Source: JAWHQP01 sp032586195 (GTDB taxonomy: Bacteria; Pseudomonadota; Gammaproteobacteria; Enterobacterales; Pasteurellaceae). Taken from it: DNA of 64,000 bases. Positions 25,039-33,237 of this stretch are shown piece after piece. Position numbers and translations under genes: made by a program. Location: the NCBI GenBank assembly GCA_032586195.1, contig JAWHQP010000002.1, positions 62,001 to 126,000 on the forward strand, in the 5' to 3' direction. Below the pieces are notes generated by a model. It made no database searches. It had not been told where the DNA came from and saw nothing but the letters and a program-made list of their open reading frames with translations. Positions within the stretch are counted from its first letter, which is position 1. Each line of letters starts with the position of its first letter.

Positions 25039-26325
25039 ATGAATATTCTTATCATCGGAAACGGCGGCCGTGAACACGCCCTCGCCTGGAAAGCCAAGCA
25101 ATCACCGCTGGCGACAAAGGTCTTCGTCGCGCCGGGCAATGCGGGTACCGCCCTTGAAACGGGCGTTGAAAACGTCGCCATTTTGGCAACGGATGTGCCG
25201 GCTCTGGTTAAATTCGCCCGGGACAATGATATCGGTTTGACTATTGTCGGCCCGGAGGCCCCGTTAGTCGCGGGCGTGGCGGATGCTTTTGAACAAGCGG
25301 GGCTAACCATTTTCGGGCCGCGCCGATCAGCGGCTCAGTTGGAAGGTTCCAAAGCCTTTACCAAAGATTTTCTGGCCCGCCATAAAATTCCGACGGCGGA
25401 ATATCGGAATTTCACCGAAATCGCGCCGGCGCTCGCCTATATTCACGAAAAAGGCGCGCCGATTGTGATTAAGGCCGACGGCCTGGCCGCGGGCAAGGGC
25501 GTTATCGTGGCGATGAGCGTTCAGGAAGCGGAAGATGCCGTCAAGGATATGCTGGCGGGCAATGCCTTTGGCGAGGCGGGCAGCCGTGTGGTGATTGAAG
25601 AATTCCTTGACGGCGAAGAAGCCAGCTTCATCGTGATGGTGGACGGCAAACATGTTGAGCCGATGGCGACTAGTCAGGACCACAAACGTGTAGGCGAAGG
25701 GGACAAAGGCCCGAATACGGGCGGCATGGGAGCTTATTCGCCGGCGCCGGTGGTGACGGCGGACGTTCACCGTCGTGTAATGGAAGAAATTATTTACCCG
25801 ACCGTGCGGGGCATGGCGGCGGAAGGTAACGAATACAAAGGTTTCTTATACGCAGGTTTAATGATTATGCCGAACGGTCAGCCGAAAGTGATCGAATTTA
25901 ACTGCCGTTTCGGTGATCCTGAAACCCAGCCGATTATGCTGCGGATGAAATCCGATTTGGTGGAGCTGTGCCTGAAAGCCTGTAAGGGGGAATTGGATCA
26001 GGTGGAATCCACATGGGCGGAACAAGCCGCTTTAGGTATTGTACTTGCCGCCGAGGGTTATCCGGGCGATTACCGTAAGGGCGATGAAATCACCGGTCTG
26101 CCGACAGCGGATAAAGCGGACGAAAAAGTCTTCCTCGCCGGCGTAGCCCGACAGGCGGACAAACTGGTGACCGACGGCGGCCGCGTACTTTGCGTAACCG
26201 CCCTCGGCGATAGTGTACACGCCGCTCAGCAAAAAGCCTTAAGCCTCGCGCAACAGATTCAATGGCAAGGAAGATTCTACCGCCGCGACATAGGTTATCG
26301 CGCGGTGGCAAGGGAAAAGGCGTAA
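25039..26325 (+). CDS. purD: Phosphoribosylamine-glycine ligase
   Basis: ATP-grasp enzyme joining glycine to phosphoribosylamine in purine synthesis. N-terminal MNILIIGNGGREHALAWK, then FTKDFLARHKIPTAEY and central ATP-grasp motifs KADGLAAGKGV and FNCRFGDPETQ. Length 428 aa, E. coli 429. AAAAGG before the ATG. A short CGGGC/GCCCG hairpin lies in the gap after the GNAT gene (about 25002-25020). Confidence 0.97.
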   Translation: MNILIIGNGGREHALAWKAKQSPLATKVFVAPGNAGTALETGVENVAILATDVPALVKFARDNDIGLTIVGPEAPLVAGVADAFEQAGLTIFGPRRSAAQLEGSKAFTKDFLARHKIPTAEYRNFTEIAPALAYIHEKGAPIVIKADGLAAGKGVIVAMSVQEAEDAVKDMLAGNAFGEAGSRVVIEEFLDGEEASFIVMVDGKHVEPMATSQDHKRVGEGDKGPNTGGMGAYSPAPVVTADVHRRVMEEIIYPTVRGMAAEGNEYKGFLYAGLMIMPNGQPKVIEFNCRFGDPETQPIMLRMKSDLVELCLKACKGELDQVESTWAEQAALGIVLAAEGYPGDYRKGDEITGLPTADKADEKVFLAGVARQADKLVTDGGRVLCVTALGDSVHAAQQKALSLAQQIQWQGRFYRRDIGYRAVAREKA

Positions 26326-26443
26326 TTAAATCCGGGTTGCCGAAACGTTGCCGAAGGCGGCTTATAAGCCGAATTGTGCCGAGGTTATATAATAAAAACT
26401 CGGAAAATCAGCACCGCACTTTGTTCATTTAATGCCGTGATTA

Positions 26444-26456
26444 TGAAATTGATTCA
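26444..26456. promoter_or_regulatory. glyA: MetR-type box upstream of glyA
   Basis: TGAAATTGATTCA fits the E. coli MetR consensus TGAANNTNNTTCA exactly and lies 110 bp before the glyA start. A second palindrome, TTCATC-GTTAT-GATGAA, overlaps it at 26453-26469. In E. coli glyA is activated by MetR with homocysteine, so the site is plausible. The gap 26326-26566 also holds a USS (26413-26422) that may mark the end of purD. Confidence 0.6.
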
Positions 26457-26566
26457 TCGTTATGATGAAAAAATAGTCATTAAATTTTTATAAAAAAACG
26501 TATGTAAAAAGGAAGAATCCTTTTAAAATATCCAGACTATTTACTCCACTGTATGAGGAAAACATA

Positions 26567-27829
26567 ATGTTTAAAAAACAAACTATCGCCGAATTCGATC
26601 CGGTTTTATGGGATGCGATTCAGAATGAAAACCGCCGTCAAGAAGAACATATCGAATTGATCGCTTCCGAAAACTATGTGACCCCGGCGGTTATGGAGGC
26701 TCAAGGTTCGCAATTAACCAATAAATATGCGGAAGGTTATCCGGGCAAACGCTACTACGGCGGCTGCGAATACGTGGATATTGTGGAACAGCTTGCGATT
26801 GATCGCGCTAAAGAATTATTCGGCGCGGATTATGCCAACGTGCAGCCGCATTCGGGTTCTCAGGCTAACGCGGCGGTGTATATGGCGTTATTGAACCCGG
26901 GCGATACCATTTTAGGCATGAGTTTAGCGCATGGCGGCCATTTGACTCACGGTGCGCCGGTCAGTTTTTCGGGTAAAATTTATCATGCGGAGCAATACGG
27001 CATTAATGATGACGGCATCATTGATTTAAACGCGTTGCGCGAACAGGCTCACGAGGTTAAACCGAAAATGATCGTGGCGGGGTTCTCCGCTTATTCACAA
27101 GTGATCGATTGGGCGGAAGTACGTAAAATCGCCGATGAAGTGGGCGCTTATTTATTCGTGGATATGGCTCACGTAGCGGGTCTGGTCGCCGCCGGGATCT
27201 ATCCGAATCCGTTGCCGCATGCCCATGTAGTGACCACCACGACCCATAAAACCTTGGGCGGCCCGCGCGGCGGTTTGATTCTGTCTTCTTGCAAAGATGA
27301 AGAAATCTACAAAAAACTGCAATCCGCGGTGTTCCCGGCGGGGCAGGGCGGCCCGTTAATGCACGTGATCGCGGCGAAAGCCGTCTGTTTCAAAGAAGCA
27401 TTGGCCCCGGAATTTAAAGAATATCAGAAACAAGTGCTGAAAAACGCAAAAGCCATGGTGGAAGTGTTCAAACAACGCGGTTTTGATGTCGTTTCCAACG
27501 GTACGGAAAACCATTTATTCCTCGTCAGCTTTATCAAACAGGGTTTAACCGGTAAAGCGGTGGATGCCGCCTTGGGAGCGGCCAATATCACCGTAAACAA
27601 AAACTCTGTGCCGAACGATCCGCAAAAACCGTTCGTCACTTCAGGTATCCGGGTAGGTTCACCTTCCATCACCCGCCGAGGCTTCAATGAAGCGGATGCC
27701 GCCGCTTTGGCCGGCTGGATGAGTGATGTGATTGATTCCATCGGAAAGGATAATCATGAACAGGTGATTGCCGAAGTGAAGACAAAAGTGTTGGATATCT
27801 GCAGACGTTTACCTGTTTACGGTAACTAA
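26567..27829 (+). CDS. glyA: Serine hydroxymethyltransferase
   Basis: PLP enzyme converting serine and tetrahydrofolate to glycine and methylene-THF. The PLP lysine lies in TTTTHKTLGGPRGG (near residue 230). Other conserved runs are ENYVTPAVMEAQGS and YPGKRYYGGCEYVD. Length 420 aa. It supplies the glycine for PurD and one-carbon units for PurH, which fits its place after the pur genes. Its TAA overlaps the next ATG by one base. Confidence 0.98.
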   Translation: MFKKQTIAEFDPVLWDAIQNENRRQEEHIELIASENYVTPAVMEAQGSQLTNKYAEGYPGKRYYGGCEYVDIVEQLAIDRAKELFGADYANVQPHSGSQANAAVYMALLNPGDTILGMSLAHGGHLTHGAPVSFSGKIYHAEQYGINDDGIIDLNALREQAHEVKPKMIVAGFSAYSQVIDWAEVRKIADEVGAYLFVDMAHVAGLVAAGIYPNPLPHAHVVTTTTHKTLGGPRGGLILSSCKDEEIYKKLQSAVFPAGQGGPLMHVIAAKAVCFKEALAPEFKEYQKQVLKNAKAMVEVFKQRGFDVVSNGTENHLFLVSFIKQGLTGKAVDAALGAANITVNKNSVPNDPQKPFVTSGIRVGSPSITRRGFNEADAAALAGWMSDVIDSIGKDNHEQVIAEVKTKVLDICRRLPVYGN

Positions 27830-28104
27830 TGCTTTACTTTTTTATGAGTTATGCCGCGGCGGTGAATATCGCCGCTTATTTTTTAATGGGAGCGGATAAG
27901 GCCAAAGCGAAAAACAAGGAATGGCGGGTTTCGGAAGAAGTTTTTTTCATTCTCTGTTTTATCGGCGGCTTTATCGGCATTCATCTCGGCATGCGCTATT
28001 TCCGTCATAAAACCCAACGCCTTAGTTTTAAGCTGGCGGTAATCGTAAGTGCGGTGCTGTATGTGTTAGTTTTGCCGATCCTGCTGTGGTGGCGGCTGGG
28101 TTGA
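27829..28104 (+). CDS. DUF1294 small membrane protein
   Basis: Protein of 91 aa with three hydrophobic segments and the DUF1294 signature MGADKAKAKNKEWRVSEE...GGFIGIHLGMRYFRHKTQRLSF. Function unknown. It overlaps the glyA stop (TAATG), so it is translated from the glyA transcript. It contains a USS (28047-28055). The gap to the next convergent gene (28105-28144) carries another USS preceded by AAAACTCGATTTTTT. Confidence 0.88.
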   Translation: MLYFFMSYAAAVNIAAYFLMGADKAKAKNKEWRVSEEVFFILCFIGGFIGIHLGMRYFRHKTQRLSFKLAVIVSAVLYVLVLPILLWWRLG

Positions 28105-28144
28105 AATTTAAAAAACTCGATTTTTTCCGACCGCACTTGCGTAT

Positions 28145-29053
28145 TTATTCCGCCTCCGTCTTTAACCATTCCTTAAACGCCGCCACTTTTGCCTTTTCCC
28201 CGTCCTGTAATTGATACACCACGTAATAGGCGAGTGGTGCGGGGTAGCTGATTTCGGGAAATAATCGTACTAGACGGCCGCAGGCTAAGTCGTCTTTTGC
28301 CATTTGGCTGCGGGCGAGGGCTATGCCTTGCCCCTCGATCGTCGCCTGCAGCACGGCGGCGGAGTTGTTGATTTGTAGCATGGGTTTCAGCATAAACGCC
28401 GACACGTCCGCCCGTTCAAACCATTGCTGCCAGGGCACAAACCCTTGGCCGCTTTCCATGGAAAGATCGTAAATCAAGGTGGCTTGCAGCAAATCTTCCA
28501 CCTGAGAAACAGGGTGAGTCGCCAGCCACTGCGGCGAGCACACCGGGAACACTTCTTCCTTCATCAGCAGCTCGCTTGTCAATCCATCCCAACTACCTTT
28601 GCCGTAACGTACGCCGAGATCAATGTCCAGCAAGGCGAAATCCAGGCTTTTGCTGTCCGTGTGCAGCCGAACGGTGATGTCGGGATGTCGGTTTTGAAAA
28701 TGTTCCAGCCGCGGCAGCAGCCATTTAGCGGCAAAGGCGGGGCTGGTGGTGACGGTCAGTACGCAAGGATTTTTGGCCTGCTGCAGCCGTTTGAAACCGC
28801 GATTGAGCAGATCAAAGCCCGCCTGAATATCGGGCAAGGCTGCGGCCGCGGTTTCGGTTAAGGTTAAGCGCGCCTGGCCGCTTTGGTTGCGGTGAAACAG
28901 TTCCGTTCCCAGCTGCTCTTCTAAATTCCGCACCAACTGGCCGACCGCCGCCGAGGTGACAAATAATTCATCGGCCGCTTGGGAAAAACTGCTGTATCGT
29001 GCCGCGGCTTCAAATGCCTTTAGAGCTTTTAAGTAAGGAGTGATGGATTTCAT
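28145..29053 (-). CDS. LysR-type regulator (GcvA-like)
   Basis: LysR family protein of 302 aa. The start at 29053 (MKSITPYLKALKAFEAAARYSSFSQ) gives the GcvA-type N-terminus with helix-turn-helix ADELFVTSAAVGQLVRNLE; the open frame to 29122 has no family similarity. It is divergent from an SDR gene and probably controls it. The shared gap (29054-29192) holds TTTCC-ggtc-GGAAA and ACAGC-ATGGA-GCTGT (29147-29161) inverted repeats that may be operators. Confidence 0.85.
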   Translation of the reverse strand: MKSITPYLKALKAFEAAARYSSFSQAADELFVTSAAVGQLVRNLEEQLGTELFHRNQSGQARLTLTETAAAALPDIQAGFDLLNRGFKRLQQAKNPCVLTVTTSPAFAAKWLLPRLEHFQNRHPDITVRLHTDSKSLDFALLDIDLGVRYGKGSWDGLTSELLMKEEVFPVCSPQWLATHPVSQVEDLLQATLIYDLSMESGQGFVPWQQWFERADVSAFMLKPMLQINNSAAVLQATIEGQGIALARSQMAKDDLACGRLVRLFPEISYPAPLAYYVVYQLQDGEKAKVAAFKEWLKTEAE

Positions 29054-29192
29054 GCCTGCTGTTTCCGTTAAACATTTTCTTTTCCGGTCGGAAATTTTAT
29101 CTGATTTGTGGCGTGCATTCAATTTCTACATAATATGTTCACTAAAACAGCATGGAGCTGTCAAACAATTAATTTAACAGAGGAAAAAGACA

Positions 29193-29966
29193 ATGACGAA
29201 ACGTTTTGCAGGTAAAGTGGTAATCGTCACCGGCGGTGCGTCCGGTATGGGTTTAGAAGTGGCTCGCTGCTTTGTGGAAGAAGGCGCCGACGTGGTAATC
29301 GGCGGCCGTGACGAAGGTAAGCTGCGGGAGGCGGCGAAGATGATTGATCCGCAAGGTACGCATGTGCGGACCGTAGCGGGTGATATTGCTGACCCGGCTA
29401 CCGCAAAAGAATTAGTTGTTACGGCGACGGAAAGTTTCGGCGGCGTGGATATTCTGATTAACAATGCGGGTATTTTTAAGCCGAAACCGTTCTTGGAACT
29501 GACCGAGCAGGAATACGATAAATTCGTGGATATTATTCTGAAAGGCAAATTTTTTATGGCCCAGGCGGCGGCCAAAGCCATGCTGAAACGTGGCGGCGGT
29601 GCAATTGTGCAAACCGGTTCGCTGTGGGCATTACAGGCCATCGCGGCTACCCCGAGTTCCGCTTATTCCGCTGCAAACGCGGGCGTACACGCCTTAACCC
29701 ATAACTTGGCGATTGAATTGGCCGGTTCCAATATTCGGGTGAATACTGTCGCGCCGGCAGTGATTGAAACGCCGATTTACGGCACTTTTATGAGTGCGGA
29801 ACAGGTGAAGGAAACTTTGCCGACCTTCAACAATTTCCATCCGATCGGCCGTAACGGTCAGCCGAAGGATGTAGCGGAAGCAATGTTATTCCTGGCCTCC
29901 GACGACGCTTCCTTTATTACCGGTACCGTACTGCCGGTGGATGGCGGCGTAATGGCGGGACATTAA
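29193..29966 (+). CDS. SDR-family oxidoreductase with Tyr-X3-Asn in place of Tyr-X3-Lys
   Basis: SDR fold of 257 aa. TGGASGMG starts near residue 13, NNAG is at 90-93, Ser143 and Tyr158 are in place, and a VDGG-type C-terminus (LPVDGGVMAGH) is present. The catalytic Lys position is Asn162 (YSAAN, codon AAC). That residue normally lowers the Tyr pKa and binds the ribose, so activity may be altered or lost. Otherwise the gene looks intact and has a good ribosome site. It is paired with the small monooxygenase-fold gene downstream and divergent from a LysR gene. Substrate unknown. Confidence 0.85.
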   Translation: MTKRFAGKVVIVTGGASGMGLEVARCFVEEGADVVIGGRDEGKLREAAKMIDPQGTHVRTVAGDIADPATAKELVVTATESFGGVDILINNAGIFKPKPFLELTEQEYDKFVDIILKGKFFMAQAAAKAMLKRGGGAIVQTGSLWALQAIAATPSSAYSAANAGVHALTHNLAIELAGSNIRVNTVAPAVIETPIYGTFMSAEQVKETLPTFNNFHPIGRNGQPKDVAEAMLFLASDDASFITGTVLPVDGGVMAGH

Positions 29967-29994
29967 TAAATTATGCTGCATAAGGAGAAAAACA

Positions 29995-30282
29995 ATGATT
30001 AACGCTTATTTACAAATCACTTTAAAAATTGACGAAACCAAGCGTGCCGCGGCGGCGAAAGTATATACGGATTATAAAACGCCGTTTTTGACCGGGATTA
30101 AAGGCGCTCAATCCAAAGAATTGCTGGTGCGGACGGAAGATGTTCAGGTGCTGCACGGTTTTGACAGCGTCGAAAACGCACAAGCCTATTTAACCAGCGA
30201 TTTATTTAATCACGATGTGGTAAAAGGTCTGGCGCCTTTATTAAACGCCGATCCGGAGATACGCGTTTACACCGTGGCTTAA
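29995..30282 (+). CDS. Antibiotic biosynthesis monooxygenase-fold small protein
   Basis: Protein of 95 aa with the ferredoxin-like alpha/beta pattern of the ABM/dimeric alpha-beta barrel superfamily (MINAYLQITLKIDE..., HGFDSVENAQAYLTSDLF). Such proteins act as small quinol or flavin-free monooxygenases, or as stress-related dimers. Preceded by AAGGAG and 28 bp after the SDR gene, so an operon is very likely. A strong terminator follows. Confidence 0.7.
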   Translation: MINAYLQITLKIDETKRAAAAKVYTDYKTPFLTGIKGAQSKELLVRTEDVQVLHGFDSVENAQAYLTSDLFNHDVVKGLAPLLNADPEIRVYTVA

Positions 30283-30302
30283 ACCGTTAAGAAGTAATAT
30301 GT

Positions 30303-30334
30303 AAAATCCCTCGCCTGAGAACGAGGGATTTTTA
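30303..30334 (+). terminator. Rho-independent terminator of the SDR-ABM operon
   Basis: AAAATCCCTCG (30303-30313) pairs with CGAGGGATTTT (30322-30332), 11 perfect pairs with an 8-nt loop and a T-run. The gap that follows (30335-30657, 323 bp) holds a USS (30460-30469) and a small CCGAGT/ACTCGG hairpin near 30501; no gene is visible there. Confidence 0.85.
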
Positions 30335-30657
30335 CGTTATGCGCGGAATAATGAAAATACACCACTCTCGAACAACTCAAACGGCACGTAAAAGGCAAGG
30401 CGTACATTCACGGTATATCAGCCCGAAGTTGTATAGTATTTGTTCTTCCGCAACTAGCCAAAGTGCGGTGCTGTTTTCGTGAGTTTTAACGGCCTGAGCG
30501 ATGCCGAGTGATGTACTCGGGTTAGTCGCTTCCGAACATACTCGGCCGGCGGTAAACGGTACAGGCGGGAGCAAAAATATTATAAGATTACTCCCTTACA
30601 AATCCTTTCATTTAGGCATAAAATAGAACACTTTTTATTTCTCCCTCCGAGGTCACT

Positions 30658-31521
30658 ATGTTTTATGCCATTGCCGCTATGTTTTTCTGGGGCAGTTCTG
30701 TGGTGGCAAGTAAGTATATCTATGGCAATATCGATCCCATGTTTGTGATTCAAATCCGCTTGGTGATTGGTTCGATCCTGATTGCTCCGTTATTTATGCG
30801 TTATGTGAAACGTGTTCCCAAGGCGATGTGGAAACAAATGGCGGGGCTGATATTTTTAAGCTATCCCATGGTGTTTTTTCTACAGTTTGTGGGGGCGGCT
30901 CATACTTCCGCGGCCAGCGCGGTGACCATTATGGGGACGCAACCGCTTTGGATGGCATTGATTAACTATCTGTTTTTCAAACAGAAATTGCATATGACTG
31001 ATATTCTGCTTGGGCTCGTTGCGCTGGTCGGGATTATCATCATTGTCAGCGGTGAAGATAATAACGGCGCCACTTTGCTCGGTGATCTGATGGTGATGCT
31101 GGGGGCGATTTGTTGGGTGTATAGCAATCGTGCCGCCCGCGACGTAATGGATAAACTCACCCAGTCGGTTTACACTTCGGTCAGCATGGTGACAGGCATG
31201 ATGATGAACTGGCCGATGCTGGTGTTTACACAAAACTGGTCGCCGACCTTTGATCATGGCACTATTGCCATTTTGCTTTATCTCGGCGTCGGCTGCACAT
31301 GGCTGGCTACGCGCTGGTGGAATAAGGGGCTGAGCCAGGTACCGCCGCAGCTAATGAGCATGATCGGCACGCTTGAACCCGTGTTCGGCATTATGCTTGC
31401 CTATATGGTGCTGGGCGAGCAGTTAACGCCGAAATTAGTGATTGGCATTGTGACGGTGTTGAGCGCGACGATGTTGTCGGTGCATTTTTCTTTGGAACGC
31501 AGAAAATTACGGCGGTTATAG
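30658..31521 (+). CDS. EamA/DMT-superfamily transporter
   Basis: Inner-membrane protein of 287 aa with about ten helices in two EamA repeats. It starts MFYAIAAMFFWGSSVVASKYIYG; the second repeat contains the GTLEPVFGIMLAYMVLGEQLTP block typical of the family. GAGG precedes the ATG. It probably exports a metabolite such as an amino acid; the substrate is unknown. Monocistronic, and ends in an inverted repeat shared with the convergent yfcH gene. Confidence 0.87.
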   Translation: MFYAIAAMFFWGSSVVASKYIYGNIDPMFVIQIRLVIGSILIAPLFMRYVKRVPKAMWKQMAGLIFLSYPMVFFLQFVGAAHTSAASAVTIMGTQPLWMALINYLFFKQKLHMTDILLGLVALVGIIIIVSGEDNNGATLLGDLMVMLGAICWVYSNRAARDVMDKLTQSVYTSVSMVTGMMMNWPMLVFTQNWSPTFDHGTIAILLYLGVGCTWLATRWWNKGLSQVPPQLMSMIGTLEPVFGIMLAYMVLGEQLTPKLVIGIVTVLSATMLSVHFSLERRKLRRL

Positions 31522-31535
31522 AAGGAGAATGACGG

Positions 31536-31639
31536 AAAGCGCGGTGTTGAAAATCTGATTTTTAGCTGTAATCGCCGCGCGGATTGCGGCGCTTTCGGCA
31601 GGCGAGGTTAAAAAACGCCGATTTTCAGCACCGCGCTTT
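31536..31639. terminator. 20-bp inverted repeat of variant uptake signals between convergent genes
   Basis: AAAGCGCGGTGTTGAAAATC (31536-31555) faces GATTTTCAGCACCGCGCTTT (31620-31639), with one G-T pair as the only imperfection. A GC-rich inner stem (GCCGC...GCGGC) lies between. Both arms carry C in place of the T of the USS core. It probably terminates the EamA gene and yfcH in both directions. Confidence 0.6.
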
Positions 31640-31643
31640 ATCT

Positions 31644-32537
31644 TTATTTTCTACGCAAAAGCGAAAGGATTGCGCTTTCCGCATTGTCAAATTGAAAGGT
31701 AAACCCTTGGCTTAATAATTTGTGCGGCACGGCGTTCTGGCTGTCCAGAATAATCGCGGCGCGTTCGCCTAATATGCCTTTCAGCATCGGCTCCGGCACC
31801 GCGCAGCAGGCAGGGCGGCACAAGGCTTTGCCGAGCAGGCGATTAAAGTCGCCATTTTGAACGGGGCGCGGAGCGGTGAGATTGAATGCCCCCTGACATT
31901 GCGGGTGTTCCAATAGCCACAGGATAGCGTTTACCATGTCATCAATATGAATCCAGGCCCAGTATTGTCGGCCCGAACCGAGTTTTCCCCCCAGTCCCAG
32001 ACGATAAAGCGGCAGCATTTTAGCCAAAGCGCCGCCGTTTTCTGACCACACCATACCGGTACGCAGCAGGCATACCCGGCTACGGGCGGCAAGGGCGGCC
32101 TGTTCCCATTGCCGGCAGAGCCGTCCGGTGAAACTCTCCGCGGGCGGATGTTCTTCCGTTAACATTGTAGCATTTCGATTGCCGTAATAGCCTGTGGCGG
32201 AGCCTGAAATAAAGGTGTGGGGCGGATTTTCGCTTTGATTAATCAGTTCAGCCAGCCGCGAGGTGAGCTGCACACGACTTCGGGTGAGCTTTTCTTTTTG
32301 CGCCACCGTCCAGGATTTGGCGAAAATCGGTTCGCCCGCCAGATTAATCACCGCGTCAAATTGATCAAAAGCGCGGTGCTGTGTTAGCGAGTTTTGTAAT
32401 TCGACCAGTGGCGGCAAAATGGCTTTTGCTTTTTCGGGTGAACGGGTAAGGGCGGTAAGTCGATGGTTCTTTGCCAGCAGCACTTGGGTTAAACGGCGCC
32501 CTACCAGCCCGGTCGCTCCCGTCAGAAAAATATTCAT
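31644..32537 (-). CDS. yfcH: NAD(P)-binding epimerase-like protein, TIGR01777 family
   Basis: Extended-SDR protein of 297 aa. GATGLVGRRL nucleotide-binding motif at the N-terminus, FISGSATGYYGNR around the active-site region, and a C-terminal block (HKLLSQGFTFQF) typical of YfcH/SulA-type family members. Cellular role unknown. Its ATG follows the argR TAA immediately (TAAATG), so it is translated with argR. The first strong candidate terminator is the inverted repeat just after it. Confidence 0.88.
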   Translation of the reverse strand: MNIFLTGATGLVGRRLTQVLLAKNHRLTALTRSPEKAKAILPPLVELQNSLTQHRAFDQFDAVINLAGEPIFAKSWTVAQKEKLTRSRVQLTSRLAELINQSENPPHTFISGSATGYYGNRNATMLTEEHPPAESFTGRLCRQWEQAALAARSRVCLLRTGMVWSENGGALAKMLPLYRLGLGGKLGSGRQYWAWIHIDDMVNAILWLLEHPQCQGAFNLTAPRPVQNGDFNRLLGKALCRPACCAVPEPMLKGILGERAAIILDSQNAVPHKLLSQGFTFQFDNAESAILSLLRRK

Positions 32538-33005
32538 TTATAAAGAATTCTCAAATAAACGTTGAATATTGGTGATTAATTCCTTTATGCAGGTGCCTGC
32601 GGTGGGTGTGATAAAAATGGTATCATCACCCGCAATAGTGCCGAGAATGCCCTCGCTTTTGCCTACCGAATCAAGCAGGCGGGCGATCAGCTGAGCCGCT
32701 CCGGGACTGGTTTTCACCACGATGACAAAATCATTGTGATCAATATCCGTCACCAGATTTTTCAGCGGGCTGCTGGTATTCGGCACGCTTAATTCGTTCG
32801 GCAGACAATACACCGTTTCCATCCGTGTGTTGCGGGTACGTACGGCACCGAATTTGCTCAGCATACGTGAAACCTTCGATTGATTGATATTGCTGAATCC
32901 GAGTTCCTGCAGCGCGGTGACGATTTCCCCCTGCGAACCGAATTTTTCCTGTGCCAGCAAGTCCTTGAAGGCAATTAACAGATTGTCTGCTTTATTCGTA
33001 CTCAT
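32538..33005 (-). CDS. argR: Arginine repressor
   Basis: Hexameric arginine-dependent repressor of 155 aa. An N-terminal winged helix with SQGEIVTALQELGF...QSKVSRMLSKFG is followed by a C-terminal arginine-binding core with GTIAGDDTIFI. Divergent from mdh as in E. coli. ARG-box-like repeats directly upstream of its start suggest autoregulation. Confidence 0.97.
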   Translation of the reverse strand: MSTNKADNLLIAFKDLLAQEKFGSQGEIVTALQELGFSNINQSKVSRMLSKFGAVRTRNTRMETVYCLPNELSVPNTSSPLKNLVTDIDHNDFVIVVKTSPGAAQLIARLLDSVGKSEGILGTIAGDDTIFITPTAGTCIKELITNIQRLFENSL

Positions 33006-33036
33006 GATAGTTTATTATTCCTTTCAATAGGTAAAA

Positions 33037-33073
33037 TTGCATAAATTTTGCATAAAAATGCAAGGTTATGCAA
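33037..33073. promoter_or_regulatory. argR: ARG-box-like repeats upstream of argR
   Basis: Four TGCA-centred half-sites occur at about one helical turn: TTGCAT (33037, 33048) and ATGCAA (33058, 33068). The middle pair forms TTGCAT-AAAA-ATGCAA (33048-33063), close to the E. coli ARG box TGAAT-W4-ATTCA with C for A at the symmetric position. Two adjacent boxes suit a hexameric ArgR. Confidence 0.6.
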
Positions 33074-33119
33074 TAGAAAAATGAAAAAAATGGTGGCTTT
33101 GTATTCAAAAGAGAAAAAG

Positions 33120-33154
33120 TTTGAGCCAGATCTCAAAAACGGCATTAACCGTTT
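33120..33154. promoter_or_regulatory. mdh: Two inverted repeats upstream of mdh
   Basis: TTTGAG-ccagat-CTCAAA (33120-33137) and AAACGG-cattaa-CCGTTT (33137-33154) abut each other about 85 bp before the mdh start. They may be operator sites or a leader hairpin for mdh. No known consensus fits. Confidence 0.35.
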
Positions 33155-33237
33155 GAAGTCATAGAATCGAATCCTTATACTTAACTCATTAAGGTTATTA
33201 ATATTTTTATTTTTACGTTAAGCAATAAGGAGTTCGT

